NCBI GenBank assembly: GCA_027924585.1
Contig: BSBM01001138.1
Coordinates: 9,348,001 to 9,412,000, forward strand
Direction: 5' to 3'
Length of the DNA stretch: 64,000 nt
Source of the DNA: Larix kaempferi
Lineage: Eukaryota > Streptophyta > Pinopsida > Pinales > Pinaceae
Positions 55,741 to 64,000 of this stretch are shown here, piece after piece. Under the pieces are notes generated by a model. It was not told where the DNA came from. It saw only the letters and a program-made list of their open reading frames with translations, and did no database searches. Position 1 is the first letter of the stretch, and each line of letters begins with the position of its first letter. Made by a program: the position numbers and the translations under genes.

Positions 55741-57899
55741 TGAAGTGAATTTCATAGGGTAGTTTCTCATCTTCTTCTTCTAGGTGACAAAAAAACTTAA
55801 AGGGGCAGAGTTATGGGAATTTAGAGTAAGACATTTTAGGACTTGTTTTAAATAGAGTGGAGCTAGTTCCTTGGGTTTCATTTAGAGTTCTGAGTATTTT
55901 GCAAGGAAGGATAAGGCACCAATTCCTTTCCTATAAGAGATTGTTCGGTTCTTTTGTTCAAGATTGACCTTAGAAATAGCCAAAGACATAGTCTAACCAA
56001 TACCAAACTATTCTTGAAAAGTGGGCAAAAACTCTCTTGATTTGGAATAGAAGTATGAGACTTTACTTATCTTTGCATAATATTCAATCCAAAAATCTTA
56101 TAATGAACACATTTTGTTATAACAACCACCACTTTTTTATAAAGAAAAACAATTCATATCGTATGGATTCTTGCATTATGTTTACCCAAAAAACCAATGC
56201 ATGTTGTATGGATTCTTGCATTATGTTTGGGTAACCTATTTCTTGGGAAAACCTCTTCTTCCTTCTCTGCTCTCATTTGGATTAATTGAATTATCAATGG
56301 ATATTTTATTTTGAATGCATGAGCCATTTGAGAGTTGTAGCTTTGTGAAAGAATTGTTTTGAGTGTGCATTCATGGTTTGGGTATATTCTTGAGTGACCA
56401 AGCACGGGGATCATGGATAATAGATGCCTAAGAGAATGCTCTCATAACAATGGTGGGGTTGGGGTAACCTCATTGATTGTAGATGGAGCGAGAGAAATTA
56501 TGTACCGTGCCTCTCCTCCTCTATAACTATTTTAAATTGTTGAGTGCTGGGTGAAACTCCATAAGAAACTATTAGGCATAGAAATTTTCCCAGGCATATA
56601 ATTTATTATGAATGTACATCTTTGTTGATATAATTTGGTGTGTATGGATGAAATTCTAGTTAATTCATGGTTGAGGATCAACTATGTATTCGACTTCTTA
56701 TTAGCTTGGATGTCAAAAGGATGATGGAAATCTTGTTGTTATATATTCAATATTTGTTGTCATTTTTTGTGGTTTGATTATTAAATGGATTATTTTACCA
56801 AATCAATATCTATGGGAGAAATTGTAGCCTCCTTGTGGGCACAGTTTTTCTACTTTATTTTTACAACCAATTCAACCATGGGGGAAACCACATTAACCTA
56901 GATTGGGAATCATCTTTGCAATAGGGAGAAATTGATTTTCTTGAACAGGTAAATCATAGATCTTGTTGGTAGCATTGTTGAAGTTGAATCTTGATTCTTT
57001 ACTAAAAACATCGCCTTATATATGAAACTTGGTATGAGTACCTCTAGATTGTGAGACCACACAAGTTCATCCCCTTGATACCTGAGCTTAATTGAACAAA
57101 CTAACAACTTGTTAACCAACGGATTCCATTGCTTTCCCAAATGTCTTTATGATTCTAAATCTCTTGCATTCTTTCATCCTTGATGATAGAAAGTGTTGTA
57201 TTCAACTACCAATACAATGTACATTTGTCATTGTCAATATACCTTTAAATCAACTAGATCATCAAACACTACATGTTCCACATTACTATATATCCAAGGA
57301 TCCTCCCGTATTTTAACATTTTGGCTATTTCCTACTTTTCAGGAAATCCCCTTCCCTATGAGAGGAAGTGAGAGCTTTCCATGTAATCGATGCCCCCACA
57401 ACATGTTTTATATTGGATCTTATCCTTTCTTCAAACGAAAGGGGATAAATTTACCTTGCTTTGATTACCTCTTGCACAAACTTGGATGTTTGATAAGACT
57501 CCAAAGGTTCTTTGCAAACAACACTTTCCTAACTGATGTATATTCTTTAGTCCCTAACTGCTCATGGCTTTAGGCTTGGCAAGCTTGTTCCATTTGACTA
57601 GTAAGGGATCCCTTTCTCTTTCTTTCTCTTCCAAATAAAATGAAAACATCTTTTTCCATATATTTTCTAAGATACCAACTATAACAAAAACTAAGAAATG
57701 TTGGTGTACTAGTATTACCTCTAACACATATCTAACTAAGGCTAATCTACCACTTGAAGATAACCATCTAGTACACTAACTTGTGATTATATTTTTTCAC
57801 ATTTGGTCTGGTTAAAGCCCATCTTTATCCCATAGTCATTCACTTCCAAAACGAAAGCCAAGTGTTTCATTCCTTTGTGAAAAGTTAATAATTTATTAA
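55741..57899. other. Unassigned DNA
   Basis: No domain is recognised. A 26-bp direct repeat (GTATGGATTCTTGCATTATG and flanks) occurs at 56158-56184 and 56204-56230. A 126-codon plus-strand frame at 57193-57573 has Cys-rich stretches (SFPCNRCPHNMF) but no family I can name, and I do not call it a gene. Confidence 0.4.
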
Positions 57900-57900
57900 A

Positions 57901-57966
57901 AATATATATATATATATATTATTTAAAATTAAATAAATTTAATATATATATATATATATATATATT
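57901..57966. repeat. (AT)n microsatellite
   Basis: Two AT runs of about 9-12 units flank an AT-rich core, giving a near-palindrome. Confidence 0.9.
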
Positions 57967-58362
57967 TCGGAATAAATCACGCACTTCCATTTTATGCTTC
58001 TCTTCCTATTTCTATGTATTTCATCATCAAATAAAACCAAAACTAAAATTTCGACCCTCCCTAATTCCTTTCTCCCACCGCAGTTTTGGCGTGCTCGCTC
58101 TATGCAACAGCTCGGCAGCAACTCTGCAATTCCATGCGACAGGTAATCTAGGGTTTTACAATATTGGGAGATCAAAACTAGATGGAGCAGGGCACGTTTT
58201 GAGTCCTTCGTGAGGTGCTGGTTTCCATATTGCTGCGGATGCCTCATGCCACCACTAGTCGAAGAGGGCATCTACAACATGGCTGCAAGCAAAATAGCGT
58301 GAACCCCAGAAAATTCATAGGCAGGATCTCGGTATTCCTTAAAATAATGCCTCCTGGGGTGA

Positions 58363-58592
58363 CCATGTCTGCTTTTTTGCTCGCGTTTGCTAACTGTTGG
58401 AGCTGCCAAGTGTGGAAACATTGGTATCTTTGGAAGGTTTCGCCCTCTCTCCCTTATTCGTCAGATCCCAAGGATTTCGCACCCTCACAGGGCCTCGTCC
58501 TGGTCTCCGTTATCCACAGGCGAGATTACAGAGAGAATGCATCGGTCTAAAGCACAAGGTCGTCCTGGTGTGGTAAATACCAAAGCTTCAAG
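58363..58592 (+). CDS. Possible host-gene 5' exon, unknown function
   Basis: An open frame from after a TGA at 58360 to a good 5' splice site (TTCAAG|GTAAAT). The peptide is basic and Ser/Arg-rich (KCGNIGIFGRFRPLSLIRQI, SHPHRASSWSPLSTGEITER), the style of a plastid or mitochondrial targeting peptide, and base composition is higher in GC than around it. The first in-frame ATG is only at about 58534. The splice phase does not join cleanly to the next candidate exon, so either the gene is decayed or the model is wrong. I recognise no family. Confidence 0.3.
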
Positions 58593-58771
58593 GTAAATAT
58601 TTCATCATTAATATGCAATGTACAGTTTTTCGACGGTACAGTTGTTTTCTACGGTACATGGTGAGGAATGGACCAAATTTAGATGGTCCTTCTTGCGGCA
58701 AGCTGATATGGTTGCCATTACGGTAGCCTTGCCCTCTACTCACTAACTCCATTCAATTTCAATCTTTATAG

Positions 58772-59392
58772 ATGAATCAACAACTGAATCACTTGGATTC
58801 ATCTTGAATGGCCAAGTTGTTCCAAGCATCCCTGGAAGTTTTGCATTTGTTAATATTTGTCCATATTGTAGGGATGACATAAAAGTCGGTGGTTACAAAG
58901 GTCTTATCCATGTTTTCTAAGTTTAATTAAATTCATCTTTGCTCTTGAATTGTTTACAGGCAGGCAGTTTTTTTTTTTTTTGATATCTGAGGAACTAGTC
59001 GAGATCCTCCAATGAGCATCATCGATTGGGCGGGGCGGGTACAAACCTCGGGCCGGGGTCAGCCTTAATTTGGAACCGGTTCAACATGGAGTGGGAAGGT
59101 AGGGAGCCTGCACTTGTTAATATTTGTCCATATTGTAGGGATGACATAAAAGTTGGTGGTTACAAATGTCTTATCCATGTTTTCTAAGTTTAATTAAATT
59201 CATCTTTGCTATTGAACTGTTTACAGGCAGGCAGTTTAAGAGTGAGCCTTTGTGTGCTAATCTTCTTGGATTTGTGTGGAGATTTATTTGTTTGATGGCA
59301 ACATACAATCCCCAGGGACAACCCCTCGAGATTGGAAAAGTGTCTATTCAAATGGATCGATGTCTAGTAGTGATAGGGTTAGGTGGCCTATA
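58772..59392 (+). CDS. Possible host-gene downstream exons, split by SINE-like DNA
   Basis: After an acceptor (TTTATAG) the frame reads DESTTESLGFILNGQVVPSI, PGSFAFVNICPYCRDDIKVG, GYK, with a CPYC pair. A GT..AG interval of about 59 bp (GTCTTATCC to TTTACAG) would link it in phase to RQFKSEPLCANLLGFVWRFI, CLMATYNPQGQPLEIGKVSI and QMDRCLVVIGLGGL, ending at a stop at 59392. The middle (58843-58970) is duplicated at 59110-59237 around a SINE-like insertion, so the present copy is disrupted. The protein family is unknown to me. Confidence 0.33.
58971..59109 (-). mobile_element. SINE-like insertion flanked by 128-bp repeats
   Basis: 139 bp beginning with a T-run (poly-A tail on the minus strand). 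The minus strand holds GAGGTTTGTACCC, close to a polymerase III B box (GGTTCGANNCC). It is GC-rich compared with its surroundings. Flanks are near-identical 128-bp direct repeats (58843-58970 and 59110-59237), far longer than usual SINE target duplications. Confidence 0.6.
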
Positions 59393-59397
59393 ATTAT

Positions 59398-60800
59398 TAG
59401 GTAGGTTTGTTGTTGTATATTTGAGTGATAACATCTCCTAAGCCACGTGTCCTTTGGTTCCACCACATCTTCCATGAATGCTCCTAAACCCAAGCAATTT
59501 TAAGTGAAGTAGAAGTTTCCATGTAAGCAACCAAGTGGCCTCATGCTAACTATAGCTAAATGTTGTTTTCTTAAATGCCACAATTTTTCTCCAAATAGGT
59601 TCTCCTACAAAGTAAGAAACCAAGCAAGCAAATGGACCCATTCTCATTAGGGCTCAACGTTGTTTTCTTAAATCCCCAATATTCCTCCAAATGGTTCTCC
59701 TTCAAAGTAAGCAACCTCCTAAAAAATGTCACCATTCCTCATAGGATACCAAACTCCTAAGGAAGTTCTCCACATAAGCATCAAGTTAAGGTATATCAAT
59801 CCATGAGCTATCTCAAGTGTGTATGTTGACTAAGATACAACCAAGGGTAGGCATCACACCATGCACTACACATCGCACAAAGCACTCCTAAACATGGTAT
59901 AAAAACTTTCAGAGTAACTCCAAAAGCGACACAAATGGCCACGAAATCAATCACGGAGGAGAATTTCAGGTTCACCTTGGATTAAGAAGCTATTGTAGCA
60001 ATATTTATTTAAATTAATCCATATTAATATTCGTACATGAAATCCTTTTAAGATTTCCATGTTTGTCACAATTCTACCTATAATAAAGTGTAATGATGAC
60101 ATTTTTTAGAGGACTCTCCACCCTTCCCATTATAATTGGTACACACATAGGAATACATGTAATGTAGTTTTCCCATGGTGTTTGAGCTTTTGATTTCACT
60201 ATCTTTCCCATGTTTTGCACACAAATTTATGGTATGATACGATCATTACAAGCACTGAAACAAAATCATCTATATCTAAACAACTCACATCCATGGATCT
60301 TATATTGAATGGATGATAATCAAGAAGCTGTAGTAACAATATTTAATTTAATAATTCCATATTAATGTTCATACTTGTGGTTTTTGCAAGCCTGTTACAT
60401 ATTTCAAAATTATACCTCTAATAGGATGTGTTTTTCCCTTGTCACAAACTAAAGAGGATTGTACAGGTCCTCTATGCTCACCGTACCATGCAGAAAATAT
60501 TAAAATAAAATAAACGAGACCAAAAAGGGGGGGTAAACTCTATTGTCATTACCAGAATTTTGGAGGCAGCTTTGGTTATTCTCATTCTGCAAGTCAATCA
60601 AATTTGGGAGGACGATAGGTGAACTGTTAATATGCCATGTCATCACCTTCATTTATTTAGCGTTCTATGCTAAATCCATATTTTTACTGTCTCTATATGT
60701 AGTGAATTCTCTAATATCTTCAATGCCAACCATTTAAAGAAAATCCTTAAAGACAATGTCACAATCCTTTCTTCATTTCCTTCCACTCATTTGACATCGA
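59398..60800. repeat. Unassigned DNA with local direct repeats
   Basis: About 100-bp units repeat in tandem at 59555-59650 and 59655-59755 (shared GTTGTTTTCTTAAAT and TTCAAAGTAAGCAACC-like words). A second pair of about 130 bp lies at 59978-60110 and 60316-60445 (shared AAGAAGCT, GTAGCAATATTTA and CCATATTAATATTC-like words). No gene seen. Confidence 0.5.
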
Positions 60801-60814
60801 GGCCAGTGGAGGAG

Positions 60815-61078
60815 AAGATAAATAATATCCACGTTAGCTCCTAGAACTTTCCTAGAAACTCTTGATTTTTCTACGACTTTTAAAAGATATTCCCCAATGA
60901 GTTAATAAAACCCCAAGTAAAATTCTATAGGCCATCCATCTAGACCAGGGAATTTATCTTTTTGGAATTAATGCACTACTGCTTTAAGTTCTTCTTTAGT
61001 AACCTCTTCCATCAACATTCCATTTTGTTCCTTATCTGTAAACTTGGGAAAAGAAGAGGCTAACTTAACAATCTTAGC
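60815..61078 (-). pseudogene. L1-type LINE reverse transcriptase relic
   Basis: The minus strand reads LMEEVTKEELKAVVH, a stop, FQKDKFPGLDGWPIEFYLGF, a stop, LIGEYLLKVVEKSRVSRKVL. This is the L1 RT opening (K-PGPDGWxxEF, then LIG-DLL-VVEESR). Only the N-terminal part is present and it breaks at the CACTA end. Confidence 0.78.
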
Positions 61079-61080
61079 TA

Positions 61081-61252
61081 TGTTTGGGGGCGGTTTATAT
61101 CTCTTCAAAAACCGTCGCTAAAAGGCTTGACTTTTAGCAGCGGTGCCTTTAGGGGGGGGGTTTTCAAAACCGCCGCTAATGCTAAAACCCCTACGAATTC
61201 CACTTTTGGAGGCATAAAATGATCGCCTCCAGTGGTATTTTTTGTAGTAGTG
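61081..61252 (-). mobile_element. CACTA (En/Spm) transposon terminal fragment
   Basis: The minus strand begins CACTACTACAAAAAATACC, the standard CACTA terminal inverted repeat. Subterminal motifs with AGCGGCGGTTTT and ACCGCTGCTAAAAG in both orientations follow, typical of the transposase-binding region. It ends within 172 bp against LINE sequence, and the opposite end is not found. It lies in the integrase of copia J. Confidence 0.82.
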
Positions 61253-62077
61253 AAATACACCCACACTCTTCTAGAATAATCATCTATAAAAGATAGAAAA
61301 TATCTAGCCAATTTATGGACAAAGTGGGGACTAGTCCAAATATATCAAAATGAATAAGTTGAAAAATATCAGAACTTTGATCAAATCTTAGAATAAACCG
61401 AACTCTCTTTTGTTTACGAAAAATATAGTGCTCACACAAGTCTAAATCTCAAGACTTAATCCCAGAAAGCATACCTCAATCATGTAGATTTTTCAAACCT
61501 TTTTCACTCATATGACCAAGTTAATGATGCCACAACATCACTACATCCATAACATTCCCTAAGTCTGTTGCTGCTACATAATTTTTCAATAAATCGTTGC
61601 ACAAATGATACAATGTCCCACAGGATTCTCCTTTTTCTACTACAGGGGCTCCTTTGGTAATTTTGCATCGATTGCCACCAAAGGTAGTAGAATACTCCAT
61701 CTTATCCATCATATTGATTAAGAGTAAATTCTTATGTAGATTTGGTACATGTCATACATCACACAACTTCCTTTCTCTATCATCGTCTAGCTTGATCTTA
61801 ATGTCCTCTTCCCACAATTTCTAAAGGATGATCATCACCCAAGTAGACTATTCCACGACTATAAGGTTGATATTTGACAAACAAATATCTATGGGGAGAC
61901 ATGTGGAAAGATGCACCTGAGTCCAAAACTGAAGCATATAATAGAGATATGTTGTTACTGAGACAGAAAGCCTCACATGTTGTCGTCTCTTATGAATCTA
62001 TTGTACTAGCTTCAACTGATGATTAATCTGGCTTTTCATCCTTCTTTTCCTTCTTTTCCTTCTTCAGATACCAACAA
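61253..62077 (-). pseudogene. Copia-J protease and integrase N-terminal part
   Basis: From the right: basic linker WYLKKEKKEKKDEKPD, protease active site SVLDSGASFHMSPHRYLF (near 61890-61950, catalytic DSG kept), then TTFGGNRCKITKGAPVVEKG. The integrase HHCC finger (LWHH, LGHMSEKGLKNLHD, CEHYIFRKQKRVRF) with one Cys lost follows, then FLSFIDDYSRRVWVYF, where the CACTA end cuts it. It resembles Copia-A in protease and finger sequence. Several stops. Confidence 0.8.
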
Positions 62078-62816
62078 TGTTGATGATTGTATATGAGACA
62101 TGTACTTCTTCATAGGCTAGGTGTCAAGCATGCAAGGGTAGTCCAAATTACCTCTCTAGGTACTTTCTTGAGAGAGCAAGTGACTTTTGTATCTCTTTCC
62201 TAAGTCTGACTTAAGAAAAGCACTTAATTAACTTAATGTTGGCTAATGACTAAAAAGTGAACTTAAGATTAAGTAACGGTCATTGATCTTAAGTGAGTCT
62301 TGAGATCTAATATTATCCATCGATCACTTTAGAGATCTAGGGTTAGGGTTTTGGTCATTGAGATGTTATAAAAGGAATCCTAAGGAGAGGAGGATACACA
62401 ACAATAGCCATACAGAGTGAGTGAGATCTCATTGGTTGGTTGGAGAAGGACTTTTAGCCAAGTGTGCAGGTGTAGGGGTAGGGTTAGAGGAAAGGAGCAA
62501 AGGGGCAGTAAGGGAGATAGCAGCCAACCAACAAGATTGAAGGAATAATCTTGAGGTTTGTAAGGCTTGGCTATTTGTTGATTTGTATTTTCCTCAGTGG
62601 GCCATTTTCCCAAGACAAGAGCCCAAGATTTTATATTATTAAACTAATCAATTTGTTGGTTTTTCTCGTAAGGGTTTTCCATGTTAAATTCACGTGTCAA
62701 ACATGTGAATGATTTTATGTTTTATTCCACTGCATAATTAGTTAAGAACATCAATGTATTTTCGTTCATAATTTCATAATTATTGGAATCGAAGATCAGA
62801 TATGGTGTTAGAAATT
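62078..62816 (+). mobile_element. LTR-like insertion in Copia-J zinc knuckle
   Basis: Starts TGTTGATGATTG. Contains a telomere-like TAGGGTTAGGGTTTTGG near 62340, a leader-like region and GTTTTCCATGTTAAATTCAC near 62675, the word found in the R/U5 part of copia LTRs. It ends with GGTGTTAGAAATT, perhaps a decayed primer site after an LTR end near 62798. AACAA at 62073-62077 and 62817-62821 may be the target duplication. It splits the J knuckle RCWNGKPGHSRKDC from its basic tail. Confidence 0.6.
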
Positions 62817-62821
62817 AACAA

Positions 62822-63444
62822 GCAATCCTTCCTTGAGTGCCCTGGTTTCCCATTCCAACACCTCCCTTTCTTGCATCCTTTGGAGTTGGATATGGACTGT
62901 GATCTCCCTCGTTGACCCCTTTCATTAGATCACCCTCTCATAGGTAGCAATTCACTAGTAGAGGGATCCAAAGATCATTTTTACATCAACTCTTCTCCCA
63001 GTAAAGCAACTACCACATCATCAAAATTTAGAGTTCTCGATGATGAGTTGTCACCACCATATGATCCCAGGTATTTGGGAGGGTATAGAGTAAAATGATT
63101 GCCATGTCCTTATCCTCCACCTTTACACCAACCAAGAGTAGTTTGCTTATTAGGGTATTAAACTCGTTCAAACGATCTGCCATAATTGAACCCTCCTTCA
63201 TCCTAAGATGAAAAAGTTGTTTTTTCAAGAAAACCTTATTTGTTGCCGACTTAGTCTCATACAACTTCCCAAGTTTTTCCCAAAGGGATTCTGTGGTCTT
63301 TTCTTCAACAACATTGAACAAGACATAGTCTGCTAAGAAAGGCTATTTGTAGAAACCGCCTTTCTATCGGCTTTATCCAATATTCATATGTCATGATGCT
63401 CAGTTTTTTTGCAACCCCTTTCAAGGCTAGGGATTGGTCATTCT
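62822..63444 (-). pseudogene. Copia-J gag and zinc knuckle
   Basis: The frame 63028-63321 reads MFNVVEEKTTESLWEKLGKL, ATNKVFLKKQLFHLRMKEGS and LLYTLPNTWDHMVVTTHHRE, a Tnt1-type Gag close to Copia-A in plan. Farther left the knuckle CWNGKPGHSRKDC lacks one Cys. To the right decayed Gag continues until element L breaks it at 63444. Confidence 0.82.
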
Positions 63445-63663
63445 TGTTGATGTTTATGTAGCTTCGGGTGGTATTCCCATAAGCTCATAATATTATTAAT
63501 AATTTATTTATTTAGTGAAAAGGTAAAATCACGTAAAGACATGACTTTACGTAAAAGTTACCTTGAAGACCTATATATTGCTAAAGGTCCATTCATTATT
63601 GCATGAACATATAACAACAAAGTGATATTCTTATTTATCTCTCACTACAATGAAAAACCAACA
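63445..63663 (+). repeat. 5' LTR of element L (219 bp)
   Basis: TGTTGATG start and AAACCAACA end, with a primer site directly after. It has a TATA-like CTATATATTGC and an inverted repeat ACGTAAAG/CTTTACGT at about 63532-63554. It interrupts Copia-J gag. The other end lies beyond the window. Confidence 0.72.
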
Positions 63664-63675
63664 TGGTATCAGAGC
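63664..63675 (+). other. Primer-binding site of element L
   Basis: TGGTATCAGAGC, canonical copia site, with no gap after the LTR. Confidence 0.88.
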
Positions 63676-64000
63676 TGTGGTTTCAAGAGGAGTAAAACTA
63701 TGTCTTGTGCAACATGACAATGGTTTGGTTGGTGGTTTGGAGTTGGGAGGGTATTGGCCCATGGTATTCCATTCCAACACATGGTATTTCATTAGTAAAT
63801 GTTAAAACAATGATTAAAAATAAAGGAAGTCAACAATAAAGATAAGTATTTAATGTCTTGAGTAATAAGCCTTATTTACTTAAAGATGATGTTTTGTTGA
63901 TGATTAGCATAAATGGTTAAATAATTTTGATTTACTCCTGTCATGGAGATCTAGTGTGGAAGCTCAAGCATGGAATGAAGGATGAGCTGGATTCCAACTA
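63676..64000 (+). other. Interior start of element L
   Basis: The leader is rich in TTGG words. No gag frame is yet visible at the window edge. Confidence 0.5.

Noticed and set aside
57193-57573. 126-codon frame with Cys-rich stretch as a host gene
   Set aside because: No family match, no splice or promoter context, and no codon-like bias that I can see. Kept as unassigned DNA.

Overview
The window looks like intergenic DNA from a large, repeat-rich land-plant nuclear genome, probably a seed plant. This is inferred from the element content: nested Ty1/copia and Ty3/gypsy LTR retrotransposons, L1-type LINE relics, a CACTA transposon end and SINE-like insertions in AT-rich DNA full of stop codons. 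The species cannot be named from the sequence. I see no bacterial-type operon, tRNA, rRNA or CRISPR array. Nearly every long open frame is retrotransposon gag or pol, usually broken, or an antisense shadow of one. The only stretch that might be a host gene is at about 58.36-59.40 kb, and that call is weak.

Layout. 1.0-10.9 kb: an old plus-strand copia (B), split inside gag by a nearly complete minus-strand copia (A, 1927-7155, target duplication GATGA). B is split again in its integrase by a 211-bp SINE-like insertion. 10.9-14.7 kb: a minus-strand Ty3/gypsy relic (C), joined tail to tail with B. 15.6-18.5 kb: a plus-strand gypsy relic (D) that stops abruptly in reverse transcriptase. 19.1-25.6 kb: a minus-strand copia (E), split in integrase by a non-coding LTR element (F, 21198-23724, target duplication GTACC). 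26.2-27.6 kb: two LTR fragments. 27572-36174: element I, a gag-only copia-type element with LTRs over 3.1 kb (target duplication GAGTG). 36.2-43.66 kb: two partial copies (G, G2) of a gypsy-type element with gag but no visible pol. 43.66-50.19 kb: element H, a second gag-only copia-type element related to I. 50.2-60.7 kb: mostly unassigned DNA with an LTR fragment, a LINE RNase H relic, a gypsy gag relic and the possible host gene. 60.8-64.0 kb: a LINE RT relic, a CACTA end, a minus-strand copia (J) carrying an LTR insertion in its zinc knuckle, and the start of another copia-type element (L).

The elements form a stack of insertions. Target duplications or restored reading frames give the relative order for A into B, the SINE into B, F into E and the LTR into J. 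I, H and G carry structural (gag) genes but no polymerase, so they would have needed enzymes from other elements. The most unusual signal is a tandem array of about 40 bp that recurs in four separate LTR contexts (near E, both I LTRs, both H LTRs, and a fragment at 52.9 kb), in each case a short way ahead of the U5 end. The I LTR also consists largely of about seven diverged 200-bp modules. I found no complete new functional system.
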